Source: Pseudomonas sp. BCA17 (GTDB lineage Bacteria; Pseudomonadota; Gammaproteobacteria; Pseudomonadales; Pseudomonadaceae). From it: 64,000 nucleotides of DNA. A model generated the notes under the pieces. It searched no databases. It was not told the origin of the DNA and saw nothing but the letters and a program-made list of their open reading frames with translations. The stretch is taken from contig NZ_SGWI01000002.1 of NCBI RefSeq assembly GCF_004519405.1, positions 704,133 to 768,132 on the forward strand, written 5' to 3'. The position numbers and the translations under genes were made by a program. Shown here one piece after another: positions 8,827 through 17,537 of the stretch. How positions within the stretch are numbered: the first letter of the stretch is position 1; each line of letters starts with the position of its first letter.

Positions 8827-9394
8827 ACTGTCGATTCCCGCCGCCGGCCTGCCCGATGCCTTGATTCCCCGGGCAGTCCTTGCCGACAGTCAGCAGGCCG
8901 AGCGGCTGCTCAAACATGCGCAGGCCCAAGCCGACACGCTTCTGCGCCAGGCTCAGGAAAAAAGCGAGCAATGGCTTGAGCAGGCACAAGCCGAGTTCTG
9001 GCAGCGCGCCAATCGCCAACTCCAGCGCTGGGAGCTGGAACGCCAGGCCATTTGCGAGCGGCTTGAGCAGATTGCCACATCAGTTACCAATCAGGCGCTG
9101 AGCAACCTGCTGGAGCAGACACCGCCCGCTGAGCGCCTCAGTGCCTTGCTGAAAAAAATGCTGAACACGCAAGTCCCTGCCATCGCGGCCAACCTGGTCT
9201 GCCATCCACAGGACCACTTGCAGGTAGAGCACTGGCTGACACTTCACAGCGACGCCCCCTGGAGCCTGCGCCTGGACAACTCCCTGGCGGCCCAGACACT
9301 CATTCTGGAAACCAACGAAGGCAGCTTTCACATCGAGTGGCGCTCGACCGTTGATAGCCTGCTGTTGCTTGAGCCAGCGGCCGGCGGCAGGTAA
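8804..9394 (+). CDS. hrpE: Type III secretion stator protein HrpE (SctL)
   Basis: ATG 8804, nine bases behind a GGAGGG ribosome binding site, gives 196 residues. A long helical segment (about residues 34-85, AERLLKHAQAQADTLLRQAQ) with heptad-like spacing is followed by a compact C-terminal domain, as in FliH/YscL/HrpE. SctL is the peripheral stalk that holds and restrains the ATPase HrcN. It closes the hrpA operon; the next gene has its own hrp box. Confidence 0.88.
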   Translation: MLCRHKIELSIPAAGLPDALIPRAVLADSQQAERLLKHAQAQADTLLRQAQEKSEQWLEQAQAEFWQRANRQLQRWELERQAICERLEQIATSVTNQALSNLLEQTPPAERLSALLKKMLNTQVPAIAANLVCHPQDHLQVEHWLTLHSDAPWSLRLDNSLAAQTLILETNEGSFHIEWRSTVDSLLLLEPAAGGR

Positions 9395-9442
9395 GGAATT
9401 TCCGGCCGTACTGATTACATTGCCTTTCAAAAGTCTTCGAGT

Positions 9443-9470
9443 GGAACCGTTACCAGGCATGAGCCACTTA
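9443..9470 (+). promoter_or_regulatory. hrp box of the hrpF-hrcC operon
   Basis: GGAACC (9443-9448), 15 bases, CCACTTA (9464-9470): a full match to the HrpL consensus. It lies in the 103-base gap between hrpE and hrpF and heads the hrpF-hrpG-hrcC-hrpT-hrpV operon, the same operon split as in P. syringae. Confidence 0.92.
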
Positions 9471-9497
9471 TAACGGCAAAGCCACCGGAGAGCCGCC

Positions 9498-9734
9498 ATG
9501 AGTTTTGATTACCGCCTGCATCAAAGGCAATACAGGGAACTGGATGCCGTCAACCGCCGCATCGAACAGATGAGTAAAGCCTCAGAAGAGGCCCTCGATA
9601 ACGAAACGTTCACGGCATTACTGGATCAGGCACTCGCGTTGAAGATGGATGCCAACCGTCTTGTGACCTCAACCTTCGCGATGACCAATCACATGGCCGA
9701 AAAAGGCAAGGTCATCTTTGATGGGATCCCTTGA
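9498..9734 (+). CDS. hrpF: Small type III secretion protein HrpF
   Basis: A 78-residue soluble, charged, helical protein (HQRQYRELDAVNRRIEQM) in the position and size of P. syringae HrpF, just behind the second hrp box. HrpF is described as a helper of the pilin HrpA, comparable to YscE-type needle co-chaperones. It overlaps hrpG by 14 bases, so the two are probably made together. There is no motif beyond the helical pattern. Confidence 0.78.
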   Translation: MSFDYRLHQRQYRELDAVNRRIEQMSKASEEALDNETFTALLDQALALKMDANRLVTSTFAMTNHMAEKGKVIFDGIP

Positions 9735-10128
9735 CGGTGATGACTGTCTGGCGCGCTGGTTGAGCAGTTCCGATCCGCAGATCACGTTGACGGAAGGCGA
9801 TAGCTGCATCGTCCTTCGACGTGACAGAGGCGCGCTGCTACTCGGCGTCCAACTCACTCAGCAGGTGCCCGCCAATGCGCAGTTGGAAAACTGGATGCGC
9901 CTGGGCGCAGCCAGCTTGAATCACTTTCCAGGGGCGCTCGCCCAAGACCCCGCCCACGGCGCGCTGTGGTTGCTTGGGTGCCTGCACGACGAGCCGAACC
10001 CAACGCGTGCGCAGACGTGTCTAGAAGCGCTGCTCAATCAGCGTGATACCTGGCGGGCAGTCATGGCCCGCCTTGCACGCCCCGCCCGTGCGCAGAGCCC
10101 AACCTCGCGACATCCGCTTTCGCATTAA
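9721..10128 (+). CDS. hrpG: Type III secretion chaperone HrpG
   Basis: From ATG 9721 the protein has 135 residues and an acidic, alpha/beta class-I chaperone-like make-up (MGSLDGDDCLARWLSSSDPQ). In P. syringae HrpG sits between hrpF and hrcC and binds HrpV, releasing the activator HrpS. The order hrpF-hrpG-hrcC and the size fit. The hrpF-hrpG overlap makes coupled translation likely. Direct sequence similarity cannot be verified here. Confidence 0.75.
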   Translation: MGSLDGDDCLARWLSSSDPQITLTEGDSCIVLRRDRGALLLGVQLTQQVPANAQLENWMRLGAASLNHFPGALAQDPAHGALWLLGCLHDEPNPTRAQTCLEALLNQRDTWRAVMARLARPARAQSPTSRHPLSH

Positions 10129-10142
10129 TCAGAGAACGCCTC

Positions 10143-12275
10143 ATGAACAACACGTCCGACAAGCCTGATTGCTTGCATGGCCCCTCGCCCCAGTTATCTG
10201 CAAAACGTGCCGACTGGCGCTGGCTGCTCGTTCTGCCATGGTTGCTGATCCCTTCGCAAAGCACGCTGGCCGCCATTCCCAGCGAATGGAAAAACACCGC
10301 CTATGCCTATGAAGCCGAACACAAGCCCTTGCGCGAGGTGCTGGAAGACTTCGCTCAGACCTTCGGCACGCAGCTGCAGATCGAGGGCCTTCTGGAGGGT
10401 ACCGTCAATGGAAAAATCCGCGCGAATACGCCCCAGTCTCTCCTCGACAGGCTGGGTGTAGAGCATCGTTTCCAATGGTACCTGTACAACAACACCCTCT
10501 ATATCAGCACCCTGGATCAGCAGGAGTCCGCACGCCTTGAGGTGTCCTCGGAAACCATCGCGGATTTGAAGCAGGCATTGACTGATATCGGTTTGCTGGA
10601 GAGCCGCTTCGGGTGGGGCGAGCTCCCCGAGGACGGTGTGATATTGGTCTCCGGCCCCAGGCGCTACATCGAACAGGTCAAACAGTTCGCCAGCCAGCGC
10701 CGGTCACCCGATGAAAAACAGAGCGTGCTGACGTTCCCACTGAAGTTTGCCAACGCCGCAGACCGCCAGATTGACTATCGCGGCGAAAAACACATGATCC
10801 CCGGCGTCGCCAATATGTTGCGCGGGCTACTGGAGCCGCGCCCGGCCTCAGTACTGCCACCGCGTGCCACACCACCCTCCGCACCCGCACCGCTGGCGGC
10901 GAGCGGCGCTCGCTTGAGCAACCCGTTGCTGGGACAGATGCTCGGCACCACCCCGCCCCCGGAGCCATCAGGCACTGGCCCCACGGTCACGCCACGCGCC
11001 TCCGTCAGCAGCGGCAAAATCCGCGTCGAAGCGGACGTGCGCAATAACGCAGTGCTGATCTATGACCTGCCCGAACGCCAGGCCATGTATCGCGACCTGA
11101 TTGCCCAGCTTGATGTGGCGCGCAAGCTGGTAGAAATTGACGCGATCATCCTGGATATCGAGCGCACTCAACTGCAGGAATTCGGGGTTAACTGGGGTTT
11201 TCAGAACAGTCGCTTCCGAGGCGGGGTGAACATGAACCCCGGTACGTCATCGCAACTTTCATTTGAAAACCGCGACAAGTTCTACGCACACATCCGTGCC
11301 CTGGAAAGCCGCGGCCTGGCGACCCTGGTGTCTAATCCGTCGGTCCTGACCCTGGAAAACCATCCCGCGGTGATTGATTTCAACCGTACTCAATACCTGG
11401 TGGGCGGCACCGAGAACGCAACCATTTTACCCGTCACGGTCGGCACCAGTTTCCAGGTCGTCCCCAGGGTCATCACTTCCAGGGGCAAGCATCAGATCCA
11501 TCTGCTGGTGGATATCGAAGACGGTAACTTCAATGCGTCCCCCCCCCCGAGCACGACACCGGATGTGAGCCGGGGCAAGGTCAGCACCCAAGCGGTGATG
11601 GCGGAGAAACGCTCACTGGTAATCGGCGGCTTCCACGTCAGCGAAAGCACCGACAAGCGCAATAAAGTGCCGCTGCTGGGGGATATTCCCCTGCTGGGCA
11701 AGGCATTGTTTTCCTCCACCGAACGCCAGAACAATCGCCGCGAAAGGCTGTTCATCCTGACCCCTCGGGTCATCGGCGATCAGGACGATCCTTCGCGCTA
11801 CTTGCCCCAAGACGATCAGGCCGAGTTGCAAGCGGCACTCAAACCCTTGGCCAGGCGCTATGCCCCTCACCAACCGGTGGTCAAACGCAGCGATATCACC
11901 AGCACCCTGGCGCATCTGGTGAGCGGCCAGGTACCCAAGGCTTTCAAGGCGGCCCCCATGCCCTTGGGGCTCAATACGTTATGCGCCACACGCGAGCTGT
12001 TGGCGCTCAATACCAACCGCAGCCAGTGGTACACCGGCCCGGACTTCAACGTGGCCGTCGTAGTGCTGCGCAACCAGTTCAAACGCAATGTACGAATTGA
12101 TGAAAAGGAGTGCAGTAACTCACACACCCTGGCCGTCAGCGTGTGGCCCCGGGCCTGGCTCAAGCCGGGCGAGGAAGCCGAGGTATTTATCGCCATGCGC
12201 CCAGTCGTGAAAGACGCACACATTGGTATATCCCGCCCTTCCCTGCTCACCCCAACCCGGAACGCCCCGCAATGA
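10143..12275 (+). CDS. hrcC: Type III secretion outer membrane secretin HrcC (SctC)
   Basis: The 710-residue protein has a basic N-terminus and a hydrophobic signal core (WLLVLPWLLIPSQSTLAA, cut near residue 44), periplasmic N domains (ALTDIGLLESRFGWGELPEDG), and a C-terminal secretin domain with the signature VPLLGDIPLLGKALFSS. It forms the outer membrane ring for the pilus. A Pro/Ala-rich linker of about 60 residues (around 235-295) separates the N domains from the secretin core. The stop overlaps the hrpT start (ATGA). Confidence 0.95.
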   Translation: MNNTSDKPDCLHGPSPQLSAKRADWRWLLVLPWLLIPSQSTLAAIPSEWKNTAYAYEAEHKPLREVLEDFAQTFGTQLQIEGLLEGTVNGKIRANTPQSLLDRLGVEHRFQWYLYNNTLYISTLDQQESARLEVSSETIADLKQALTDIGLLESRFGWGELPEDGVILVSGPRRYIEQVKQFASQRRSPDEKQSVLTFPLKFANAADRQIDYRGEKHMIPGVANMLRGLLEPRPASVLPPRATPPSAPAPLAASGARLSNPLLGQMLGTTPPPEPSGTGPTVTPRASVSSGKIRVEADVRNNAVLIYDLPERQAMYRDLIAQLDVARKLVEIDAIILDIERTQLQEFGVNWGFQNSRFRGGVNMNPGTSSQLSFENRDKFYAHIRALESRGLATLVSNPSVLTLENHPAVIDFNRTQYLVGGTENATILPVTVGTSFQVVPRVITSRGKHQIHLLVDIEDGNFNASPPPSTTPDVSRGKVSTQAVMAEKRSLVIGGFHVSESTDKRNKVPLLGDIPLLGKALFSSTERQNNRRERLFILTPRVIGDQDDPSRYLPQDDQAELQAALKPLARRYAPHQPVVKRSDITSTLAHLVSGQVPKAFKAAPMPLGLNTLCATRELLALNTNRSQWYTGPDFNVAVVVLRNQFKRNVRIDEKECSNSHTLAVSVWPRAWLKPGEEAEVFIAMRPVVKDAHIGISRPSLLTPTRNAPQ

Positions 12276-12475
12276 AGCCTTTACTGTTGTGCTCCACACT
12301 CATCGGTGCCGCACTGCTCGTCGCCGGCTGCACGCCAACCTGCAAAGGCGACTCCTGCTCGCGTCCGCAGTCAGGCAAGGACACCCTGGTGGTCTGGTGG
12401 CCACCGCAGATGCGGGCCGAACCGGGCCCGTCAGGAGAGCGTTCGGACTACCAGACGATATCACTGGAACGATGA
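12272..12475 (+). CDS. hrpT: Outer membrane lipoprotein HrpT
   Basis: A 67-residue lipoprotein: signal MKPLLLCSTLIGAALLVAGC with the lipobox cysteine at residue 20, then a short mature part. P. syringae HrpT is a lipoprotein of the same size between hrcC and hrpV, thought to help HrcC reach the outer membrane. Overlaps of four bases join it to hrcC before and hrpV after. Confidence 0.85.
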   Translation: MKPLLLCSTLIGAALLVAGCTPTCKGDSCSRPQSGKDTLVVWWPPQMRAEPGPSGERSDYQTISLER

Positions 12476-12825
12476 CCGACCAGCAGCGTCGCGAAGCGTT
12501 CTGCGACGCATGGGTGGGCGGTAACGGCGCCCACCTGTCAGTCGGTCCGGGTATCAATATCTGCGCTCGGGCCACTGCTGCCGGCCCGGGATTGGCCTTG
12601 CAGGTGACCTGTGACGTCTTGCAATCCGGGCAATTACAGCGGGTACTTGAACGCCGGTTTGCCCAAGCAGCGGCCTTCAAGGGCTGCTTTATCTACCTCG
12701 ACACCATGGGCAACCTGGTGATCTGGCATGCACTGCCGACACAACGCCAGGCGCTGGACGAAACCCTCAGTCGGCTGCTCTCACTGGCCAGTCTTGAGGC
12801 GTTGGACAGACGCGCCTATCGCTGA
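12472..12825 (+). CDS. hrpV: Negative regulator HrpV
   Basis: ATG 12472 overlaps the hrpT stop and gives 117 residues, the size of P. syringae HrpV. It has no signal peptide. HrpV binds the activator HrpS and lowers hrpL expression; HrpG relieves this. Position as last gene of the hrpF operon agrees. The stop is only one base from the stop of the opposing hrcU gene, with no terminator between. Confidence 0.8.
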   Translation: MTDQQRREAFCDAWVGGNGAHLSVGPGINICARATAAGPGLALQVTCDVLQSGQLQRVLERRFAQAAAFKGCFIYLDTMGNLVIWHALPTQRQALDETLSRLLSLASLEALDRRAYR

Positions 12826-12826
12826 A

Positions 12827-13924
12827 TCAACGTCGCTCGAGCTCCGGCAACTCCAGGGTTTCACGCTTGGCTTCATCGTCAAGCTCACGCAAGGTCCGGT
12901 AGATCAACGCTACCGCCTGCAATGTTTCGCGAGGAATACCCGCCCCCAGCTTCTTCTCATACAGCGTACGGGCCAACCAGACACACTGGACCACTGGGAC
13001 ATCGGCGGCTTTCGCGCGGTCAATCAACGCACGGGCCTGGGCATCCGTGCCTTTGTCCACCAGTAACGGCAGCGGCGTTTTGCCGGGGCGGTAATACAAG
13101 GCGACGGCAAAGTGCGTCGGGTTGACCACCAGCATGTCCGACTCTTCCAGCTTGGGCAGCTTGACCTTGGGTTCTTCCTGGGCCAGTTGATAAGCCAGGG
13201 AGCGACGCTGCCCCTTCACATGAGGGTCACCTTCCATGTCCTTGTACTCCTTGAGCACCTCCACTTGGGTCATGCGCATGCGCTTTGCAAAAAAGTGCCT
13301 CTGCAACGCCAGGTCAATCAACGCCAATACCAACAGCAAGCCCAGGCAGGCATGCAACAAGTGACGGAACACGGTAATCAGCGCCTGGACATAGGTTTGC
13401 AGGTCGCTGCCGGCCAACTTGATCAGCGTTCCCACTGACGGACCGATCACGACATACAGGATCACCCCCAATAGCAGGGCCTTGGCCAGGCCCATCAACA
13501 GGTTCATGACCTGCTGGGCAGAGAACATCTGCTTGAGTTGACTGATTGGGTTAAGGCGGCTGAAGTTGAGCTGCAGGCTCTGCGGTGCAAACAGCAACCC
13601 GAACTGCATCCAACTGCTGATCAGCTTCACGCCGATCGCCACGCCGGCCATCATCAGGGCAAATGCAAAAAACACGATCAAGCTTTCCAGCAGCACCTCT
13701 TCCAAGGCGCGGGCGAAGGGTTGGCCCATTCGCGACATGGGCAGCACCATCAGTTGCTGGAAGCGCTGCATGCTAGGCTCGGCCGTGAACAAGGCGATCT
13801 CGCTCAAGGCGGTCAGCGCCAGCAATTTACCGACATCCTGGCTTTGCGCGACCTGACCTTTTTGACGCTGATCACGCAACTTCTTCGGCGTAGCCGCGTG
13901 CTTTTTCTCGCCTGAATCACTCAT
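12827..13924 (-). CDS. hrcU: Type III secretion export switch protein HrcU (SctU)
   Basis: The 365-residue inner membrane protein has an N-terminal cytosolic segment (KKHAATPKKLRDQRQKGQVA), four membrane helices and a C-terminal cytosolic domain with the self-cleavage motif NPTH at residues 268-271. Cleavage there switches substrate choice from pilus parts to later substrates. It is the last gene of the hrpJ operon and overlaps hrcT by four bases. Confidence 0.96.
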   Translation of the reverse strand: MSDSGEKKHAATPKKLRDQRQKGQVAQSQDVGKLLALTALSEIALFTAEPSMQRFQQLMVLPMSRMGQPFARALEEVLLESLIVFFAFALMMAGVAIGVKLISSWMQFGLLFAPQSLQLNFSRLNPISQLKQMFSAQQVMNLLMGLAKALLLGVILYVVIGPSVGTLIKLAGSDLQTYVQALITVFRHLLHACLGLLLVLALIDLALQRHFFAKRMRMTQVEVLKEYKDMEGDPHVKGQRRSLAYQLAQEEPKVKLPKLEESDMLVVNPTHFAVALYYRPGKTPLPLLVDKGTDAQARALIDRAKAADVPVVQCVWLARTLYEKKLGAGIPRETLQAVALIYRTLRELDDEAKRETLELPELERR

Positions 13925-14709
13925 GGCGTCGGGCCTTGAAACAACAGGCCCAGGGAGTGCTTGAGATCACCCAGCAGGCTCATGCGGCCGACGATCAAAT
14001 CCTGCAGCAAGGGAAAGTACAGAATCAGGATCATCAGCCCGGCCAGGCTTTTGAGCGGGGGCGCGAGGGTCGACACTTGCAGTTGCGGGCTATACAGCCC
14101 GAGCAACGCGATACCAAATTCCAGCAACAGCAACACAGCAATAAACGGTGCGGCGTAAAGCATCATGTGCATGAGCGTATCGCCCAACAGTCCCACAAAC
14201 ACGCTAAAGCCATTCACTGCCACCGATGGCAACCAGGCCGTCGGCGGCCACACCAGATAGCTGTCCCAGATCACCTGGGTCAACACGCCAAGCCCGAGGG
14301 TGGCGATCAACAGGTAGATCGCCAATTGCTTGAACAGATGCCCCACGGGCGTGGCGTCCGGCCCCAACGACGGGTTGAGCTGACCACCGGCCAGGGCGCC
14401 ACGCTGGTTGTCCAGTAACGCGCCCACTGACTCAAACATCCAGAACGGCATGGCCAGCAAAATCCCGAGCAGGAACCCCAACGCCATCTCCTTGAACACC
14501 AACCCGCCGATCATTAATGCCGAGTAGTCCTGGCCCTTGAGCACGCTGTAGATCCCGGGTGCCGGAATCAGCGCAAGGACCATCACGATGATATGTCGGG
14601 GCATCCCCCTAAGGTGCTGGAAGCAAAATGCGGGCACCAGAAAAGCACACGGATAGATGCGCGCCATAGCGATCAACAAACTGGGCAGGTAATCAACCAG
14701 AAGCAACAA
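13921..14709 (-). CDS. hrcT: Type III secretion export apparatus protein HrcT (SctT)
   Basis: A 262-residue FliR/YscT-family protein with several membrane helices (FLVPAFCFQHLRGMPRHIIV, GFLLGILLAMPFWMFESVG). With SctR and SctS it forms the export gate core. Full length for the family. In published P. fluorescens SBW25 data the equivalent gene is missing, as I recall; here it is whole. It is 10 bases after hrcS. Confidence 0.93.
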   Translation of the reverse strand: MLLLVDYLPSLLIAMARIYPCAFLVPAFCFQHLRGMPRHIIVMVLALIPAPGIYSVLKGQDYSALMIGGLVFKEMALGFLLGILLAMPFWMFESVGALLDNQRGALAGGQLNPSLGPDATPVGHLFKQLAIYLLIATLGLGVLTQVIWDSYLVWPPTAWLPSVAVNGFSVFVGLLGDTLMHMMLYAAPFIAVLLLLEFGIALLGLYSPQLQVSTLAPPLKSLAGLMILILYFPLLQDLIVGRMSLLGDLKHSLGLLFQGPTP

Positions 14710-14719
14710 GCCGGTAACC

Positions 14720-14983
14720 TCAGTGGAGTGCCGAACGGGCGATCATGTCGAACGTCAGGTTGATCAGTTGGATCAACTCCACCCCAATCCAACGCCCGGT
14801 CAGTATCAAGGTGACGCCAACCGCCACCAACTTGATGCCAAAGGGCAAGGTCTGATCCTGTATCTGCATCAGCGCCTGTATCAACGAGGTCAGCACACCG
14901 ACAACCACCGCCACAATCAACGGCGGCGCCGACAGGACCACCACCAACAACATGCCTTGCTTGAACAGCACGATCGGTTCCAT
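14720..14983 (-). CDS. hrcS: Type III secretion export apparatus protein HrcS (SctS)
   Basis: An 87-residue FliQ/YscS-family protein with two membrane helices (LLVVVLSAPPLIVAVVVGVL and LVAVGVTLILTGRWIGVELI) and the conserved TSLIQALMQIQDQTLPF between them. It is part of the SctRST export gate. Seven bases separate it from hrcR. Confidence 0.95.
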   Translation of the reverse strand: MEPIVLFKQGMLLVVVLSAPPLIVAVVVGVLTSLIQALMQIQDQTLPFGIKLVAVGVTLILTGRWIGVELIQLINLTFDMIARSALH

Positions 14984-14990
14984 AGGCCAC

Positions 14991-15644
14991 TCAGAGATAA
15001 GAAAGGAACAGACTGTCGAGCAGCCGCGACCATCCGGACACCAGCACGAACAGGAGCAGCTTGAGCGGCAGGGAGATGGTCATGGGTGAGACCATCTGCA
15101 TGCCCAACGCCAGCAGCAGGTTGGAAACGATCAAGTCGATGACAATGAAGGGGATGTAGATCAGGAAGCCGATCTCGAAACCTGCCTGCAACTGCGAAAG
15201 GACAAAGGCCGGCATCAACAGGATCAAGTCTTCGCGCTGGACCTGCTGCGCCATTTCCGCCGGCCACATGCGTGCGCTGTTTTCCTTCAGGTGGGTCAGG
15301 ACATCCGGATCGGTATTGCGCTGCATGAACGTGCGCAACGGCTGGATGGCCACCAGGCCGGTCTCCTGCATGGTCTGCACGCTGCTCAAATCCAGCGGTG
15401 ACGTCTTGAGCGTCTGCGCTACCTCATAGCCGACGGGCGCCATGATAAACAGCGTCGCCGCCAGGGCGATGCCATTGATCGCCATACTCGGCGGCACCTG
15501 CTGCACGCCGATGGCGTTGCGGGTAATCATCAGCACGATGACGATCTTCAAGAACGCCGTGCAGACGATCAACAACATCGGCATCAGCGACAACGACCCC
15601 AGAAACAGCGCGAGAACGAGCGGGTCGACCCCCTGGAAGGTCAT
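14991..15644 (-). CDS. hrcR: Type III secretion export apparatus protein HrcR (SctR)
   Basis: A 217-residue FliP/YscR-family protein with four membrane helices and the conserved block [21 protein letters not shown] near the N-terminus and [17 protein letters not shown] toward the end. It is full length. The start overlaps the hrcQ stop by four bases. Confidence 0.96.
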   Translation of the reverse strand: MTFQGVDPLVLALFLGSLSLMPMLLIVCTAFLKIVIVLMITRNAIGVQQVPPSMAINGIALAATLFIMAPVGYEVAQTLKTSPLDLSSVQTMQETGLVAIQPLRTFMQRNTDPDVLTHLKENSARMWPAEMAQQVQREDLILLMPAFVLSQLQAGFEIGFLIYIPFIVIDLIVSNLLLALGMQMVSPMTISLPLKLLLFVLVSGWSRLLDSLFLSYL

Positions 15645-16654
15645 CGGGAGAACACCACACGGGACAACTGCAGGCCAAGCCGCCCATCAACTTCGACCAG
15701 TTGGCCCTGGCCGATGGGCCGATCGCCATAGTAGAGCCCGGCCATGCCGGGAGCGTAACCGGTGATCCCCAACACGGCACCGGGGGCGAGGTTGCGCAAC
15801 TCGCCCAGGCTCAGGTTCAGTGTGCCACAGCGTACATTGAGCGCCATGCTCAACTCATCAAATGGCTCATGACCGAATACATCCGTCACCGGTCGATCGT
15901 CCCCCGCCTCTGGGGCGTGATGAACAGCCAAATCTTCGTCCACAGTTGTTTCCTCAATTGAACTCACGGTCAGGCACAGCGGCCCGTGTGCGTCGTCAAT
16001 GCGCCCGTGCAGGCGCTGCCTACCGACGGGCAAGTAACCGTTGCCCTGCACTTGAAAATAGGAGTGTTCGAGTAGCACGACGTCGCCTTCACGGACGCTG
16101 CACATCTGCGCGATCGACAAACGCAAACGCCCCAGCGTGACCGCGAGCGTCAGTTGAAACCGATCAGGCATCGGCGCGGCTGTCGGCTGCCAAGGCCCCG
16201 CCTCGCACAGTGCCAAAAAGCTCTGCGCAGACATCCACAGATAGCCCGCCACCCTGGACGCGCCAAGGCTTACCCACAGCCGGCAACCGAAGTCCAACGC
16301 GGGCACCGTGGGTGACAAACGCAGGTAGCCGAATAACGCTCGAACCTGTGGGCTCAGGTGGTGTTCAAACAAGGCCCAGAACCAGGAGTCCGGATCATTT
16401 CCAGCCTGGGCCAGTGTCACTGGGCACTGGCCCAGGAGGCTGAGTTGTGACGAAGGCTCACCGAACGCCAGGACCCCACAGGCCGTCTCAAAACACAACG
16501 GCGTGACGCCCTCCGGCGCACACGCGGGTTCAAGCTGCAACGCCCCACTCTGGCCGTCGACCTCAAACGGCATGCGTAGCCCGCCGCCCAACCGACGCAG
16601 GGCCGCGACCACGTCACCCTCGACCGCGCGCAAGGCCAGAGGTGGCATCATCAT
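15641..16654 (-). CDS. hrcQ: Type III secretion C-ring/sorting platform protein HrcQ (SctQ), single chain
   Basis: ATG 16654 overlaps the hrpP stop (ATGA) and gives 337 residues; a longer upstream frame would run into hrpP. The C-terminal 70 residues form the SpoA/SURF1 domain ([39 protein letters not shown]), with a second SpoA-like part earlier ([19 protein letters not shown]). In P. syringae this protein is split into HrcQa and HrcQb; here it is one unbroken frame. Two more in-frame ATG codons follow the first, and an internal start for a C-terminal fragment, as in other SctQ genes, is possible near MALNVRCG. Confidence 0.92.
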   Translation of the reverse strand: MMMPPLALRAVEGDVVAALRRLGGGLRMPFEVDGQSGALQLEPACAPEGVTPLCFETACGVLAFGEPSSQLSLLGQCPVTLAQAGNDPDSWFWALFEHHLSPQVRALFGYLRLSPTVPALDFGCRLWVSLGASRVAGYLWMSAQSFLALCEAGPWQPTAAPMPDRFQLTLAVTLGRLRLSIAQMCSVREGDVVLLEHSYFQVQGNGYLPVGRQRLHGRIDDAHGPLCLTVSSIEETTVDEDLAVHHAPEAGDDRPVTDVFGHEPFDELSMALNVRCGTLNLSLGELRNLAPGAVLGITGYAPGMAGLYYGDRPIGQGQLVEVDGRLGLQLSRVVFSR

Positions 16655-17112
16655 GTGCGCTCCAGGTGTACCAAATGCAGGCTGACCGGCTCGCCAACAG
16701 CCTGGGCGATCCGATCCTCGCAGCGTTGCCGCACGCCACTGAGCCAACGCGTCGTCGTGTCGTGCTCCGCGTCCAATTCAACATTCCAAGTGTTGTGTTC
16801 TCGTCGGATGCGGGCCTGGATCCGCCCCAGCCGAGGCAAGTACAGCGTCGCCTCAAGCGGCCATTGCGAAGCGCCGTGTATCCGAGGTGCCAACTGTTCG
16901 GCCAATGTCTGGATCATGCCAATCTCTGCGGCCGCGCTTCGTCCCGCCGCAGCGTGGCTCCCATAACCCTTGGGCTCACCCTCATCCACGAACAACCGGC
17001 GGAACAATTGCCCGTGTTCGTCAGGGATAACCACGCCTGCCCCTGCCTCACGCGTATCACGAAGCTCACGCGGGCGTGAACGCTCGACCTTGTCCGCCGG
17101 CACCTGCGTCAC
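16651..17112 (-). CDS. hrpP: Type III secretion substrate-switch protein HrpP (SctP)
   Basis: The 153-residue protein lies between hrpO and hrcQ with four-base overlaps on both sides, as HrpP does in P. syringae. The C-terminal half has the type III secretion substrate-specificity-switch (T3S4) make-up: beta-strand rich with PLEATLYLPRLGRIQARIRR. It is a secreted ruler-type protein that controls pilus assembly and the switch to effector export. The N-terminus is basic and disordered-looking. Confidence 0.82.
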   Translation of the reverse strand: MTQVPADKVERSRPRELRDTREAGAGVVIPDEHGQLFRRLFVDEGEPKGYGSHAAAGRSAAAEIGMIQTLAEQLAPRIHGASQWPLEATLYLPRLGRIQARIRREHNTWNVELDAEHDTTTRWLSGVRQRCEDRIAQAVGEPVSLHLVHLERT

Positions 17113-17537
17113 GTCTCCTCCCGAGTCAATAACCTGGCCAGCTCCTGAAGTTTTTCGACCTCGCGCAAGCAGTGGGTAACCTGCTTCTGCACGCTGCTGA
17201 TGTGCACCGCCTGCTGCGTCTTTTGCTCATGCAAGGCTTGTAACTGGCCCTCTTCACGCAATGTGCCGGCCGACAGGTTGCGCTCCTGGGCGCTCCAGTC
17301 TTTCAGTGCCTTGAAGGTCATCACCTGCCCCTGGTGCTGATTGAACAATTGCGCGCATTGCCTGGCCTCTTCGAGGCGAGTGTGTTCAAGCGTCTGCTGC
17401 GCCTGCGCGATCTGTTCGAGCAGGGTTCGCTGGGCTCGTTGGGCGGCGCTCAAGGCTCGCTCGACACGATCAGCGCGATGCCGGCGCAAGCGCCGCAGCG
17501 TCTCGACTTCAGCGATGAGTGACTCAGAAGGGGACAT
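17109..17537 (-). CDS. hrpO: Type III secretion coiled-coil protein HrpO (SctO)
   Basis: A 142-residue, nearly all-helical coiled-coil protein (ALSAAQRAQRTLLEQIAQAQ) of the FliJ/YscO type, which forms the central stalk of the ATPase HrcN and links it to HrcV. It follows hrcN with a 14-base overlap, the normal place for this gene. Confidence 0.88.
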   Translation of the reverse strand: MSPSESLIAEVETLRRLRRHRADRVERALSAAQRAQRTLLEQIAQAQQTLEHTRLEEARQCAQLFNQHQGQVMTFKALKDWSAQERNLSAGTLREEGQLQALHEQKTQQAVHISSVQKQVTHCLREVEKLQELARLLTREET

